In this document: one piece after another, positions 44,085-54,263 of the stretch
Position numbering within the stretch: the first letter of the stretch is position 1
Layout of the letters: every line of letters starts with the position of its first letter
From: Sphingomonas sp.
Lineage (GTDB): Bacteria > Pseudomonadota > Alphaproteobacteria > Sphingomonadales > Sphingomonadaceae
Assembly (NCBI RefSeq): GCF_030145815.1
Contig: NZ_JAIXHL010000012.1
Span: 1-64,000, forward strand
Direction of reading: 5' to 3'
DNA: 64,000 nt
The notes under the pieces: model-generated
Seen by the model: the letters and a program-made list of their open reading frames with translations, nothing else
Told to the model about the DNA's origin: nothing
Databases searched by the model: none
Translations under genes and position numbers: made by a program

Positions 44085-47000
44085 ATGGGCTCGCCACGCT
44101 GGCCGATCGCCGTTCCCGCCCTGCTTGCGACCTCGCCTGCTGCCGCGTTCGAGGCAAGCTTCCACAGCTATGGCGGCTTCCAGGAAACCGTGGATGCGTT
44201 TCGCGCTGTCTCGCTGATCTTTTCGGATTCACGCTACGAGACACTAGTGATCCTGATGGCAACCGTGGGTATCGGTCTCGGCGCGCTGCTCGCCAGCGCG
44301 CGCGGGTCGGGCATGGGCCTCGTGGCATTCGGATTTCAAATCCTGGTCGGGGTCGGCCTGTTTATCGGCATGGTCGCCACGACCGGCACCGTGCACATCT
44401 ATGACCGCGTAAAAAATGCCTATGCGGCGGTCGGCGACGTTCCCGTACTGCTGATCCTGGTGGCGGGCACCACGAACATGATCGAGCGCGCCATGGTCGA
44501 GACGATCGACGACAACAGCATCGACCCCAACACCAAATATGCTTTCAACGGCGGGGGACACGCATTCGATCTGTTCCTCAATGCGGTCGCCTCCCAGCGC
44601 ATGCTGGCAGACTCGCATCTCGACGCGACACTGCGCGACTATGTCCGCCAATGCTACCCGGTTGCACGGGTTTCGCCCGCTTATGCGATCGACGATGACA
44701 AGCTTTTCCGGACCGCGATCGATCTCCCCACGGCCTTTGCTGCCATGGCGGGTCCTTCGACCTTTGCGACAGTCTATTCCTCAGCGAACAAAGGCGGGAC
44801 CACGATGAGTTGCGAAGAGGCGTGGAACCATATCTCGACGCGGCTTTCCGACCCGGAGCTCTTCGTTACCCAGACCAAGCGGGCATGCCGGGCAACCGGT
44901 TTCCTCTTCGACTCGCCCCCGCAAAAGACGCGATGTACCGAGCAGCTCGGCGCGCTCGGCAATCTCATCTTCCAGCGGCCCATCTCGGCACATAGCCTGT
45001 TCACCCATGTGCTGCTCAGCCGGACCGTGGGCGATGTGCTGCTGGAGGACAGCCCGGCGGCAGCGGCGCGTGTCATGGCCAATCGTGCGATCCTCACCAA
45101 CGGATATAGCGGGATGGCCGTCGCCAATGACTGGATTCCCAAGGTCCGCGCCACGGTGTTCGCGGTGATGCTGTTCATGGTTCCGGTCGCGCTGCTCTTC
45201 ATTCTGACGCCCATCAACCTCCGCGTTGCGAGCTTCACGCTAGGGCTGTTCGTCTTCGTCGCGCTCTGGGGCGTGATCGATGCCGGCATCCATCAGTTCG
45301 CGCTGGGAAGCGCATCGGCGGCAATCCAGGAGCTCAGCACCCAAGCTTTTGGCGTCGAGACCTGGCTCGCGGCACCCGACGCGGCGAGCAAGGCGCTCGC
45401 CGTCTTCGGGAGCCTGCGTACTGCTGCAGCAGGCATTGCCGGAGCCTTTGTGTTCACCGTCTTCCGCTTCAGCGGCAATGTGTTTGGGGCGTTCACCGGA
45501 AGCGCACTCGGCGTTACCGGCCAGGCGACCGCAGCCGCTGCACCGATTGCGACCAGCGAGGGGCATGCCGCCGCGCTCGAGCGCCAGGCTTCGGCGATGG
45601 GCACGCGGAACCGGGTCGCCGCGGCGACAGGTTTCGGCGATTTCGGCGAGCGCAGCAGCTTCAGCGCGACCCGGAGCTTTGGCGAGGCTGGAACGCTGCT
45701 CGGTCGGCACCCGTCAGCCGGCGGAGATACCGCCCTTGCCCTTGGCACGCTCGACGCAGCACGTCAGATTGGCGGGTTATCCCCCGCGCTCAAGGGACGC
45801 GGCCTTGCCGACCCGCAGGTCGCACGCGCGCTCGAGGCCAATGCCGCAACCAGTGCGATTCACCAATTTGCGGAGAAGGACGCGCTGCGCACACTCGGCA
45901 CAAGCTATTTCGGACAGGGCGAGGCGGGAGAGCGCGCATTTGCCGCCTTTGCCCAGAACCTCGTACAGTGGCGCGCATTCGGCGATCAGCGCGCCTATGA
46001 CATGATGCTCCAGGGTGCGCAGCGCCATTTCGAGCGACGAGGATATTCGCCCAAGGACGCCGCGCTCAAAGCGAGCGGCGTGGTTAGCGAGGCGCAGAGC
46101 GACCCCCTGTTTGCCAAGCTTGTAGCCAATAGCTTCGACCAGGAACGGCTACTGCGAAACGACCTCACCCAAGCGCAGATCGCCGCAGGTGCGATGGAGG
46201 GCCGTCGCGACTCTGCCGGCGACCACGTCATGCAGACCGAACGCGCCAATGTCGCGACCGAGCAGGCTCTGCGCACCGGCAGCAACCAGGGCCAGCGTGA
46301 CGCTGCGGACATGCTCGGCCTTCGCCCAGAGGATACCGCCCAGCATATTGCCCTCATCAATGCGCTGTCGGGAGAGGCCCGTTTCTCCGCAATTGCCCAG
46401 CTCGGGCAGGCGACAGGCCGGAATGAGGCGCAGGTCACCAAAGCTATCGAGACCTATAACGCCGCAACAAGTCTCGGCACCGCCGACGGCGCCACTGCTC
46501 AGGCGCGACGCGAAGGCCGCAGCGTCTATGCCCGCACCAAGGAAGCGGCTGGCTATGACTTTGCCGAGCGCTCAGGCAAGCTCGACGCCCAGCGCGAGGT
46601 CGGCACAAGCGGCACGCGTGCTGCAGCGCGGATCGGCGAGCAACGACGACAGGCCGACAATTTCGGCTTTGCCGAAGGTGCTGCTGCCGCCGGCACGTCC
46701 ACCCGCGAAGCCGCACGTCTCGACAGCTTCATCAGAACGCTTAGCCAGACCGCCGGCAATCAGATCGACATGGCCAGCGGCGGCGCAGCGGGTATCACCG
46801 ACCGCGCCCGCAACGAACGCACTACCCGCATGGTCGAGAATGAGCGTCTCAGTCGCATTCAGGGATTGCTGCGTGCGAATGGCGTCGCCATGTCCAAGCG
46901 CGACCTGGCGCTCGCCCAGAATGGCGACCTCAGCCTCAATGTCAGTCCGAAACAGGCTGAGCAACTGCATCGCGCAGGACTTATCAACGTCAGCCAGTTC

Positions 47001-47819
47001 GGCGCGATCGCGCAGGGCGGCCAGGCACATTTCAGCCTCGCCAACAACGATGTGCTGGTTTCGACCGCCACGTCGTTTCGGCAATCCGGCCGCTACGACA
47101 GCAGTACCCGGTTCGAAGCGGGGAAGCAGGCGGGCCCGGACTCAATCGAGCATTTCATGGGCGGTGGCGAAGCTGGCCAAAAGGCGCTCGCGGCATGGCT
47201 GCAGGGCGGATTTCGAATGGACCGTACCGGCGAATGGCGGATCGCACCGCAGGTCGCAGACACGCTTCAGCGCGATATCGGGGCGATCCTCGCCCAGACC
47301 GGCTGGCAGCGTTCGCTAACGCGTACCGCAGACAAGCAATCGATCATGTCCAGCAACTTCGGCGTGAGTGTGGGCGCAAGCATGTCCGCAGGCGGCGGCA
47401 GCGATGGCTCCGCCCGAGGTTCGGAGACCGCCCGCAATCGCAGCAGTCTGGGCCGTGCAGGGGGCCAAATCGGGTTTGAGAGCAGGGACAGCGGTATGGC
47501 CGGGTCATCGGCACGATCGTCGCTCGACATCGTCAACTACGACGTGCGCAGTGCCATTGCCGCAGCCGAGGGCGTGGCTGCGAAGTCGCGCGAGCCTGCC
47601 GCGGCATTCTCGCGTGAGCTCTCGCGTCAAATCCTCGGAGCCGACGGCCTGCGCGCCAAATATCTGCAGGATGCAGCGTCGGGCCGGGGTACATGGGATT
47701 TTACCGCACCCCTTACGTCGATGGAGCAGTCATCCGTGCTGGCAACCGGTCGGCATGCGACCGATCTCGACCATGGGCCGGGGGATGGGGAACCCAAACA
47801 TCGCGCGCAAAAGGACTAA
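44085..47819 (+). CDS. traG: TraG-like mating-pair stabilisation protein (1,244 aa)
   Basis: The N-terminal ~420 residues have several membrane helices (e.g. LVILMATVGIGLGALLASARGSGMGLVAFGFQILVGVGLFIGMVAT; VFAVMLFMVPVALLFILTPI; ITLGLFVFVALWGVI) and correspond to the F-type TraG N-terminus. The ~800-residue C-terminal part is Ala/Gly/Gln-rich, periplasmic, with long helical repeats, as in TraG-type proteins that act in mating-pair formation and entry exclusion. It closes the transfer operon; the stop overlaps by 3 bases the convergent membrane-protein gene's stop. Confidence 0.92.
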   Translation: MGSPRWPIAVPALLATSPAAAFEASFHSYGGFQETVDAFRAVSLIFSDSRYETLVILMATVGIGLGALLASARGSGMGLVAFGFQILVGVGLFIGMVATTGTVHIYDRVKNAYAAVGDVPVLLILVAGTTNMIERAMVETIDDNSIDPNTKYAFNGGGHAFDLFLNAVASQRMLADSHLDATLRDYVRQCYPVARVSPAYAIDDDKLFRTAIDLPTAFAAMAGPSTFATVYSSANKGGTTMSCEEAWNHISTRLSDPELFVTQTKRACRATGFLFDSPPQKTRCTEQLGALGNLIFQRPISAHSLFTHVLLSRTVGDVLLEDSPAAAARVMANRAILTNGYSGMAVANDWIPKVRATVFAVMLFMVPVALLFILTPINLRVASFTLGLFVFVALWGVIDAGIHQFALGSASAAIQELSTQAFGVETWLAAPDAASKALAVFGSLRTAAAGIAGAFVFTVFRFSGNVFGAFTGSALGVTGQATAAAAPIATSEGHAAALERQASAMGTRNRVAAATGFGDFGERSSFSATRSFGEAGTLLGRHPSAGGDTALALGTLDAARQIGGLSPALKGRGLADPQVARALEANAATSAIHQFAEKDALRTLGTSYFGQGEAGERAFAAFAQNLVQWRAFGDQRAYDMMLQGAQRHFERRGYSPKDAALKASGVVSEAQSDPLFAKLVANSFDQERLLRNDLTQAQIAAGAMEGRRDSAGDHVMQTERANVATEQALRTGSNQGQRDAADMLGLRPEDTAQHIALINALSGEARFSAIAQLGQATGRNEAQVTKAIETYNAATSLGTADGATAQARREGRSVYARTKEAAGYDFAERSGKLDAQREVGTSGTRAAARIGEQRRQADNFGFAEGAAAAGTSTREAARLDSFIRTLSQTAGNQIDMASGGAAGITDRARNERTTRMVENERLSRIQGLLRANGVAMSKRDLALAQNGDLSLNVSPKQAEQLHRAGLINVSQFGAIAQGGQAHFSLANNDVLVSTATSFRQSGRYDSSTRFEAGKQAGPDSIEHFMGGGEAGQKALAAWLQGGFRMDRTGEWRIAPQVADTLQRDIGAILAQTGWQRSLTRTADKQSIMSSNFGVSVGASMSAGGGSDGSARGSETARNRSSLGRAGGQIGFESRDSGMAGSSARSSLDIVNYDVRSAIAAAEGVAAKSREPAAAFSRELSRQILGADGLRAKYLQDAASGRGTWDFTAPLTSMEQSSVLATGRHATDLDHGPGDGEPKHRAQKD

Positions 47820-48238
47820 GACGGTCCATCCATGTGGCAGGCCAAGCCTACCCATTGGGCGCCGGATCGGGGGTTGGTTTGATCCATCGCCGGATGCGAC
47901 ATGCCCGGTTTGCGATAGGCTCCGATGTCGTGATCGAACCACGGTTCAGCCGGCGCGTAGTCCGCGAGCATGCGGCGAAGACAGCCAAATCCCAGAACCA
48001 GTCCGGCGGTAAGCGGCGGGAACGTCAGATTGGTAATGACGCCAACCGCGCTCGAATAGAAGCTGGGCACCACGGGTCCTGACGCAAGTCCTGCAGGCAG
48101 CCAGTAGAGGGGCATCGCGATCCACCACGCCTTGGCGTACCAAGGTCGCCAGAGACAGGTTGCCATTCTCAGATCGCTCAAGGCCCGTGCTGCAATTTCC
48201 GGATCGAGTTCGACCCGCAAACTCGAAGACGATTTCAT
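47816..48238 (-). CDS. Hypothetical membrane protein (140 aa)
   Basis: Starts MKSSSSLRVELDPEIAARALSDLRMATCLWRPWYAKAW and contains one or two membrane helices (WWIAMPLYWLPAGLASGPVVPSF; VITNLTFPPLTAGLVLGFGCLRRM), followed by a soluble tail. I do not recognise a family. Its convergent overlap with traG and protein-like composition support it being real. Confidence 0.65.
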   Translation of the reverse strand: MKSSSSLRVELDPEIAARALSDLRMATCLWRPWYAKAWWIAMPLYWLPAGLASGPVVPSFYSSAVGVITNLTFPPLTAGLVLGFGCLRRMLADYAPAEPWFDHDIGAYRKPGMSHPAMDQTNPRSGAQWVGLACHMDGPS

Positions 48239-48686
48239 TCCGCCCTCCCCTGACGATGAAGTCGTGTAAGCTCATGGGCGTGCGACGATTGAATTTAGCC
48301 ATGCGGCATGCGTCGATATCGACCGTTCTTTCGATCGATCAGCTGGTTTCCGACGCCCAAGTTCACTCCCTCATCCAAGTCGCCCCTATTGACCCCCAAA
48401 ATCTTCCCTCCCTGCCCGTCTATGACCAGATAAGCCCTGCGGCCTGCGTTTTTTCAGCGCACGCTGCTGGCCTGCGTCGTTTAGCTGTATCGGTCGCGAC
48501 GCACGCCGGTCCAACCTTGATGCCGGTCAATCCATCAGCGAGTGGCACAAGCTACGTCCCCGGTTTTGCGAGGCGTTACGCACGTTGCGCCCATCCGCAC
48601 CAGCGAGACCGGCGCGAGCAAGGGGCCGCACCGATTGCCAGATTGTTCCATCACCAGCGGCGACCGTCAGCTGGATCCCGCAATGT
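48239..48686. other. Intergenic stretch without a supported gene
   Basis: About 450 bases between the membrane protein and the end of the Ig-like gene. Open frames exist in several frames but none has a ribosome site and family-like content; an open frame of 176 codons spans 48160-48690 and cannot be supported. Confidence 0.4.
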
Positions 48687-50849
48687 TTAAGGCCGCCTGC
48701 CCGTAATGGTGACACTGCCCGAACAGGACGAGCCATTAGGCCCGCGGTACGACCAGGAAGTAGAGCCGGTGATGGTGTTGCTGTCCGGAATACGGATATT
48801 CACCGTTTCAGTGGTCTGGCCCGGATCGTCCTCATAGGTCCCGCTCCAGCTCCCCGACAGGCCGGCCGGGTCGTCCTTGGATGCCATTGTCAGATTGAGA
48901 GTCTGGCCCGCATAGCTGGTTGTATAGAGCGTGTCGCTGACCTTGCTGACACCGACGTTCACAACATTGGTTTCGTTGGGGCAAAGGCCCGGCGCACTCT
49001 GGCTTGATGTAACTGAGCGGAGGGTAACCTGCCACGAACCCTCGAACTGACGGTTGACCGAAATCATTACCGTCGCGGTCCGCGAATACCCATCTTCGTT
49101 CCGCGCGCGGTAGCGGAAGCTATCCTGGCCGAAGAAGTTACCTGCTGGCGTATAGGAATAGCTTCCACTGGATTGCAGAATCAGCGTGCCATGCTGCGGC
49201 TGCTGGACAATCTCGAGACTTGTTTGTCCGCTCGCCTGGACCGCGGACTGAATACCCCGTCCCTGAATGGCGCTCGCCGAGCCGTCCTGGGCTGTCGGGA
49301 GCGTCAGCGACAGCTGGGCAGGCACCGCGACGGTCGGGTTCCCGCTACTCGCCACATTGATCGTGAAGTTGATGAGTTCGGTCCCCGGCTCTGGATCGAC
49401 GGCGCTGAAGGTCGTGACAAGATCGCTTCCCGACGGGCGGTAGGACGCGGTCACCTTGCCGCCCGAACTGAGCGACAGCGAGACGGTCGATGGCGGCACG
49501 AGCTCGGTGGTCTTGCTTGAAGCGACGCTCACCAGGCGTGCAAGGGTATCCGGCACAAGCCCCACTTGTTCCCCAATCGCCAGGAGCCGTCCCGCGCTGT
49601 CCTTGACCTGACCGGCAACGCTTTCGGCAAGGCCCACCACGCGTTCCACCCGGACGGTTGTCGGCTGCTTGTTGCGAAAGGTGAGTGTCCCGGCCAGGGG
49701 GCTTACATAGATGAGCTTGTCCCGCATTGGACTATGGCCAGTCATGGAACTGGCGGCAGGTAGGAAACTGACGGCATCAATGGTCAGGCAGTGTTCGAGA
49801 ATATTGTTGATGTTCGGCAGGACAAACTTCTTGAGAATCAGCACTGCGCCGACAAAGCCGCCGGCACCGACGGCCACCCCGACAAGTCCGCTTGCGGGGA
49901 TCGATGCGACACCATCGGCTGTGACGGCGACCGCCGCGACGGTCCAGACAACCCCGAGCACGAACTTGCTGGCTGACGCGTCGCAGGCCGGCCCGTTGAA
50001 CGACTGGGCGGCGAGCGGATTGGCATTGACCGTAATCGAAAGCGCCGCTTGACGAACCTCTTCAACAGACGCCGTCGCCAGTGCGGCGATGCCTGCGTCA
50101 AGGTCGTTCCGCGCCCTGGTCAATTGCGTCTTGACGGTTGAAGCGATCGTAGGGTCCGCTAGCAAGGATGATAGTTCGGCGCGCTGGGCAGCGAAATAGT
50201 TGCTGACCACCGTGCGTGGATCGCTGATCGTCGGCCCAGCGGCCATCTGGACATCGAAGCTGTAGATCTTGCCGTTGATCGTTGCCTGCAGCCGATTGGC
50301 ACCCGGAGCAATGCCCTCAGGCGTCACAAAGGCGAGCCCCTTCCCGTCTGGCGACCGATACAGGGTGACGGGCTTGCCACCGAGTTCGCCAGTATAGCTC
50401 GTCGCGGCGAGCGTCAGATTGTCGGTCAGGACAACGCCCCATTCGAGGGGCTGAAGGGTCGTGCTCGAGACACCGAGTGAAAGGCGGGCGGTCGGCACGG
50501 TGACCGCAATCGAGACGGTGGCGGATCCGGCATTCCCCGCAGCGTCCCTCGCTGTTGCGGTACAGCGAATGGTTCCCGCCGCGGTCGACGCCTGGGTCGT
50601 CAACAGATTGCCGACCAGTGTTCCACCATCGCAAGACAGTGTGAACGTGGAAATCGCCCCGTCCTTGGCGTCGTTCGCCGCGACGCTCAACAACACGCTT
50701 TCACCCGCCTGAATCGTGCTTTGTGAGCCGCTGATCGTGACCACCGGCGGCGTCGTGTCGGCCGAGGGCGGCGCCGACACGGATCCGTCGCCACCTCCCG
50801 AACAACCCGCCGTTCCAACCAACAGACAAGCGATGAGCGCGCGTTTCAT
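48687..50849 (-). CDS. Surface lipoprotein with Ig-like/cadherin-type repeats (720 aa)
   Basis: The lipobox (ACLLVGTAGCSGGGDGS) marks an outer-membrane lipoprotein. Beta-sandwich repeats follow: TPPVVTISGSQSTIQAGESVLLSVAANDAKDGAIS (Ig-like, residues ~30-115), IPT/bacterial-Ig-like segments, and a C-terminal cadherin-like part (LTLPTAQDGSASAIQGRGI; YSYTPAGNFFGQDSFRYRARNEDGYSRTATVMIS). A hydrophobic segment lies in the middle (VGVAVGAGGFVGAVLILKKF). Likely an adhesin or surface protein. The operon partner upstream is the outer-membrane barrel (55 bases apart, same strand). Confidence 0.75.
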   Translation of the reverse strand: MKRALIACLLVGTAGCSGGGDGSVSAPPSADTTPPVVTISGSQSTIQAGESVLLSVAANDAKDGAISTFTLSCDGGTLVGNLLTTQASTAAGTIRCTATARDAAGNAGSATVSIAVTVPTARLSLGVSSTTLQPLEWGVVLTDNLTLAATSYTGELGGKPVTLYRSPDGKGLAFVTPEGIAPGANRLQATINGKIYSFDVQMAAGPTISDPRTVVSNYFAAQRAELSSLLADPTIASTVKTQLTRARNDLDAGIAALATASVEEVRQAALSITVNANPLAAQSFNGPACDASASKFVLGVVWTVAAVAVTADGVASIPASGLVGVAVGAGGFVGAVLILKKFVLPNINNILEHCLTIDAVSFLPAASSMTGHSPMRDKLIYVSPLAGTLTFRNKQPTTVRVERVVGLAESVAGQVKDSAGRLLAIGEQVGLVPDTLARLVSVASSKTTELVPPSTVSLSLSSGGKVTASYRPSGSDLVTTFSAVDPEPGTELINFTINVASSGNPTVAVPAQLSLTLPTAQDGSASAIQGRGIQSAVQASGQTSLEIVQQPQHGTLILQSSGSYSYTPAGNFFGQDSFRYRARNEDGYSRTATVMISVNRQFEGSWQVTLRSVTSSQSAPGLCPNETNVVNVGVSKVSDTLYTTSYAGQTLNLTMASKDDPAGLSGSWSGTYEDDPGQTTETVNIRIPDSNTITGSTSWSYRGPNGSSCSGSVTITGRRP

Positions 50850-50904
50850 GGAAAGTTCCCCAGGGATGCAGGTCGGCGGCGAGCCGTCTGGCCCGCCGCC
50901 CTGG

Positions 50905-51639
50905 TCAGAAGTGGAAGCGAAGACCCGCGGTCAGCGCACTGCCCTTGATGGTTCCGGTCTCGAAGCCGGAATTTGCGTCATAGGCTACGTTCTTGCCGCT
51001 AGTGCTCCGGTAGCGATAATCGAGCGTCAGCGAGACACCCTCGGTCACCTTGGCAGCAACGCCTGCGCCCAGTTGCCAGCTGAAGCTGACGGCGCCCTCG
51101 CCGTCGCTCTCGAAGCCGGTCGCACCGATCCCGCCCCCGAAATAGGGTGTGATGCTGTCACCGATCGGGAGATCGACCCACAGGTTCGCAAGCGCGCTCA
51201 GCTGCCGGATTCGACCGCCATCAAATCGGATCGTGTTGCCCGATCCGGTACATGCGGAGGCCTCGAGATAATCGCAGATGTCCTGAATATCGGTCGGGTC
51301 CAGAACGACCGCCGCGCCGTTTACCGACTTGACCGTCAATGACGCGAGACGGTTACGAGCATAGCTCACCTCCACATCGGTCCGCACCGTTCCGAAGTCG
51401 TAGCCGATTGCCCCGCCAAACGTCGCTGCGGACTTGAGGTCGGCCGTGGTATCCGCCGAGTCCGTGGTACCCGTGCCGCCGAAAGTACCGGTCGTGTCAT
51501 AATAGCGGATATCAGTGTCCTCGGCCATGTTCTGACCGGCCGAAAGCGCAACATAAAAGCCCGGCTCGTTCTGGGCGTGGGCGGGTGCCGCCCACAGGAT
51601 CACCGGCAGGCCTGCTGCCGCCAGCCAAATCGAACGCAT
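50905..51639 (-). CDS. Outer-membrane beta-barrel protein (244 aa)
   Basis: Start at MRSIWLAAAGLPVILWAAPAHAQ (signal peptide) with GAAAGGGATGAT upstream. The rest has the alternating glycine/aromatic strands of OmpA/OmpX-like barrels (EPGFYVALSAGQNM, TADLKSAATFGGAIGYDFGTVRTDVEVSYARNRLASL, TPYFGGGIGATGFE, ending LTAGLRFHF with C-terminal Phe). It is transcribed with the Ig-like lipoprotein and is divergent from the histidine kinase gene. Confidence 0.85.
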   Translation of the reverse strand: MRSIWLAAAGLPVILWAAPAHAQNEPGFYVALSAGQNMAEDTDIRYYDTTGTFGGTGTTDSADTTADLKSAATFGGAIGYDFGTVRTDVEVSYARNRLASLTVKSVNGAAVVLDPTDIQDICDYLEASACTGSGNTIRFDGGRIRQLSALANLWVDLPIGDSITPYFGGGIGATGFESDGEGAVSFSWQLGAGVAAKVTEGVSLTLDYRYRSTSGKNVAYDANSGFETGTIKGSALTAGLRFHF

Positions 51640-51747
51640 ATCATCCCTTTCGAAGATTTCCCCGAGACAACACGTGTTAAGTGCTTGTCCGAAACCGAGA
51701 CTATTGTAGTTTCCCGGGATAAGGCATCGGCCGATTGGGCGATCCGG

Positions 51748-53154
51748 ATGGGTGAGATGGATATGGTTTCGGGGGGAAACTACGGTCACGAAGATAGCGC
51801 GTTGAAAGCAATCGTGGCGGCACGAGAAGTGCGCGCGAACACGGCCATGACCGTTCTCGGACTTGTGGTTCTCACGGGGACCTTCGCGTTCGTGGTGTTT
51901 ACCTTCCGATCATTGGTGGCGCCTTGGCTGTTCTGGCCATGGGCGGCCGGCTACACCGCACTGCTGGCCGGACTCGGAATGGTGATGGCAATTGCGCGCA
52001 ACGAGAAGCGCGATCCTGACGCGGCTGTTCGCCTTTGGCTGCCGCTGGCGAAGGCGTTGATGCTAGGGGTCAATCTGCTGACTGCGCTCAGCATATGGCT
52101 GCTGCTTCCGGCCGCCGGGCCGGAACTTCGGGCTTTGATGTACGTCCTGTACAGCTGGTTCCTCATCGTGCAGATCATGGCGACGAGTCAGACGGCCGAC
52201 GGGACGCCGGTAGCCATCGTCGTTCTGCTCGGGTCCCTCATCCTCTTCGAACTGACTCGTGCCGGTCCTCATAACCTTGCCATCGGCGGATTCTTGTTTC
52301 TGTTCGGTAGCGCGCTGTTCGGGTTTCGGGGGCTGATCAAGCGGGCACTTGCACAATCGATCGAAGCCCAAGCGCTTGCCGAGCAGAGGGGCGCGGCGCT
52401 CAGCAAGGCGATGCATGAAGTCGCCGCCCAGCGCGACGCCATGACCGCATTCATCGCTTCGGCCACACACGATCTCCAGCAGCCGGTGCAGGCAGCGAGC
52501 CTGTTTTTCGATCAGGCAGTCGGATCCAAGCAGGCCGCAACGCGTGCGCGTGCGATCCTCGGCGCACGGCGTGCCTTTGCTGCGACCGAGGCATTGCTCC
52601 AGGCAATGCTCGAAAATCTGCGTGTTCGCAGCGGGGCGCAGGTTGTGCGTCCGGTACGGTTGATCCTTGGCGAGATCGTCGATGAGGTGCTCGCTGAACA
52701 GGCAGAAGCTGCGAACCGCGCAGACCTTCGCGTGCGGCCGGTCGCCTTGGGCCATGAGATTGTTGTCGATCCGATCATATTTCGCCGGGCGATGAGCAAT
52801 CTGGTGGTCAATGCCATCCGTCATTCCGGTGGGTCGCGGCTGTTGATCGGCGCGCGGCGGCACGCTGGCGAAGTCGCCATTCATGTCATCGATGATGGCC
52901 GGGGCATCGACCCGAAATTTGCAGGCATGCTCTTTGAGGATTTTGCGCGCGGCGCGACCGTCGCCCAGGACGGCAGTTTCGGGCTCGGCCTGTCGACCGC
53001 GCGGCGATTGGTACGCGCGATGGGAGGCGATCTTGCATGCATCGCCAAGACCGCGCGAGGCGCCCATTTCGTTCTGACGCTGCCGAGCGCATCGATCGCC
53101 CAACTCCCCGCTCCGTTGGCAGCGAATGACGAAGAACAATGCATAGCTGTTTGA
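51748..53154 (+). CDS. Sensor histidine kinase (about 468 aa)
   Basis: The start lies among ATGs at 51748, 51757 and 51763; GGTGAG sits before the second, so the true start is unsure. Six or so membrane helices cover residues ~35-210 (MTVLGLVVLTGTFAFVVFTFRSLV, WPWAAGYTALLAGLGMVMAIARN, VIVQIMATSQ). The phospho-acceptor is His241 in IASATHDLQQPVQAASLFFD, and the ATPase has NLVVNAIRHSGGSRLLIGARR, DDGRGIDPKFAGMLFEDFARG and GLGLSTARRLVRAMGG. It overlaps and surely phosphorylates the response regulator downstream. The ligand is not known. Confidence 0.88.
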   Translation: MGEMDMVSGGNYGHEDSALKAIVAAREVRANTAMTVLGLVVLTGTFAFVVFTFRSLVAPWLFWPWAAGYTALLAGLGMVMAIARNEKRDPDAAVRLWLPLAKALMLGVNLLTALSIWLLLPAAGPELRALMYVLYSWFLIVQIMATSQTADGTPVAIVVLLGSLILFELTRAGPHNLAIGGFLFLFGSALFGFRGLIKRALAQSIEAQALAEQRGAALSKAMHEVAAQRDAMTAFIASATHDLQQPVQAASLFFDQAVGSKQAATRARAILGARRAFAATEALLQAMLENLRVRSGAQVVRPVRLILGEIVDEVLAEQAEAANRADLRVRPVALGHEIVVDPIIFRRAMSNLVVNAIRHSGGSRLLIGARRHAGEVAIHVIDDGRGIDPKFAGMLFEDFARGATVAQDGSFGLGLSTARRLVRAMGGDLACIAKTARGAHFVLTLPSASIAQLPAPLAANDEEQCIAV

Positions 53155-53780
53155 TCTGTGACGATCATGCGTTGGTCCGCGATGCGCTATCGCTCGCAAT
53201 CGGGTCTCGCTGGCCGGATACCGAAATACTGACCGCCACCGACTTCGATGAGGCGCTGCGGCTCGCCGCACGCTCCCCGGATGTCTGCCTCGTCGATCTT
53301 TCCATGCCCGGAGCCGCGCCCCGCGAAGGGATCGCGGCGCTTCGCGCGGCCGCGCCGCGGGCCAAAGTCGTCATCGTTACAGGTTCGACGGACGATGCGC
53401 TGCTGCTCGACCTGATCGCTGCAGGTGTCGATGCGTTCGTGCCCAAGACAGCGTCGAGCGGCGTTGTGCTCGCTGCGGTCGGACTTGCTCTGATGGGCGA
53501 GCGTTATCTTCCGCCGCGGCTCGCGGAACTGCTTAACCCAGCGAGCTCCCCCGGCCCGCAAGCCGATCAGGTCGAAGCAGACGATCGTCGCACTCCGACT
53601 GCCCGTCAGCGCGATGTTCTGCGCCTCATCGCTGATGGAAGGTCGAACAAGGAAATCGCTCGGTGCCTTGGGGTATCGCCTGCAACCGTCAAAAGTCATG
53701 TGACCCAGGCGATCGCAGCCGTTGGGGCGCTGAACCGAACTGACGCCGCGATGCGGGCACGAACCCGGGGACTGATCTAG
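53139..53780 (+). CDS. LuxR/NarL-type response regulator (213 aa)
   Basis: Starts 16 bases before the kinase stop. The receiver domain shows the acidic pair at residues 8-9 (CDDHALVRDALS), the phospho-accepting Asp53 in VCLVDLSMPG, and Lys103 in FVPKTASSG. The C-terminal helix-turn-helix is LTARQRDVLRLIADGRSNKEIARCLGVSPATVKSHV. Together with the kinase it forms a two-component pair that may control the divergent surface genes (inferred from position). Confidence 0.92.
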   Translation: MHSCLICDDHALVRDALSLAIGSRWPDTEILTATDFDEALRLAARSPDVCLVDLSMPGAAPREGIAALRAAAPRAKVVIVTGSTDDALLLDLIAAGVDAFVPKTASSGVVLAAVGLALMGERYLPPRLAELLNPASSPGPQADQVEADDRRTPTARQRDVLRLIADGRSNKEIARCLGVSPATVKSHVTQAIAAVGALNRTDAAMRARTRGLI

Positions 53781-54210
53781 CGCGTCAGCCGGCCCGGTTC
53801 CCGCCGGGTCGCCGTTTAGGATGTGCGACCACCGGAACGACGCTCGACTCCTGGACGATCGACCTCGCAAGCTGACGATGTGGCGAATCCGCCCCCCAAT
53901 CTCGACCTGCTCGCCATAGCTAACTGGCGTCGCTGCCTCGGCCTCGGCCGGCATTCTGCGCTGTAGCGGACATGGCATATGGGGCGTTTGTGGCAGCACT
54001 CCATCTGGTATCCACGGCGCTACGCAGCCGATGGCACAACCCCAGGCGCACACGGCCTTCAGATGTGTTGCAGCAGCCTCAAACTGAGGAGGCGTATCGA
54101 ACGATTTTTCGGGACGTACAGACGTTACTGAACGGGGTGTTGCTCTGGCACTGCTCAACAGGCGGCCCCCCTGGCCATGGCAACACGCGCGACATTCGGC
54201 CGACCCGAGC
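53781..54210. other. Intergenic stretch, possibly decayed
   Basis: 430 bases with no intact gene. Short open frames on the minus strand (53816-54004) look like degraded coding remains, without enough similarity to name. Confidence 0.35.
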
Positions 54211-54238
54211 TTGACATGGCGTAACACTGTTCTAGTGT
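54211..54238 (+). promoter_or_regulatory. Promoter with overlapping operator of the YtrA-type operon
   Basis: TTGACA at 54211-54216 and TAGTGT at 54233-54238 with a 16-bp spacer form a good sigma-70-type promoter 26 bases before the regulator start. The inverted repeat ACACT-GTTCT-AGTGT (54224-54238) covers the spacer and the -10 box. Such placing suggests autorepression by the GntR protein encoded next. Confidence 0.65.
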
Positions 54239-54263
54239 GCCGGAACACCGAATCGGAGGCGAG

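Noticed and set aside
48160..48690. 176-codon plus-strand frame
   Set aside because: It overlaps the antisense membrane protein and lacks a ribosome site or family signal.
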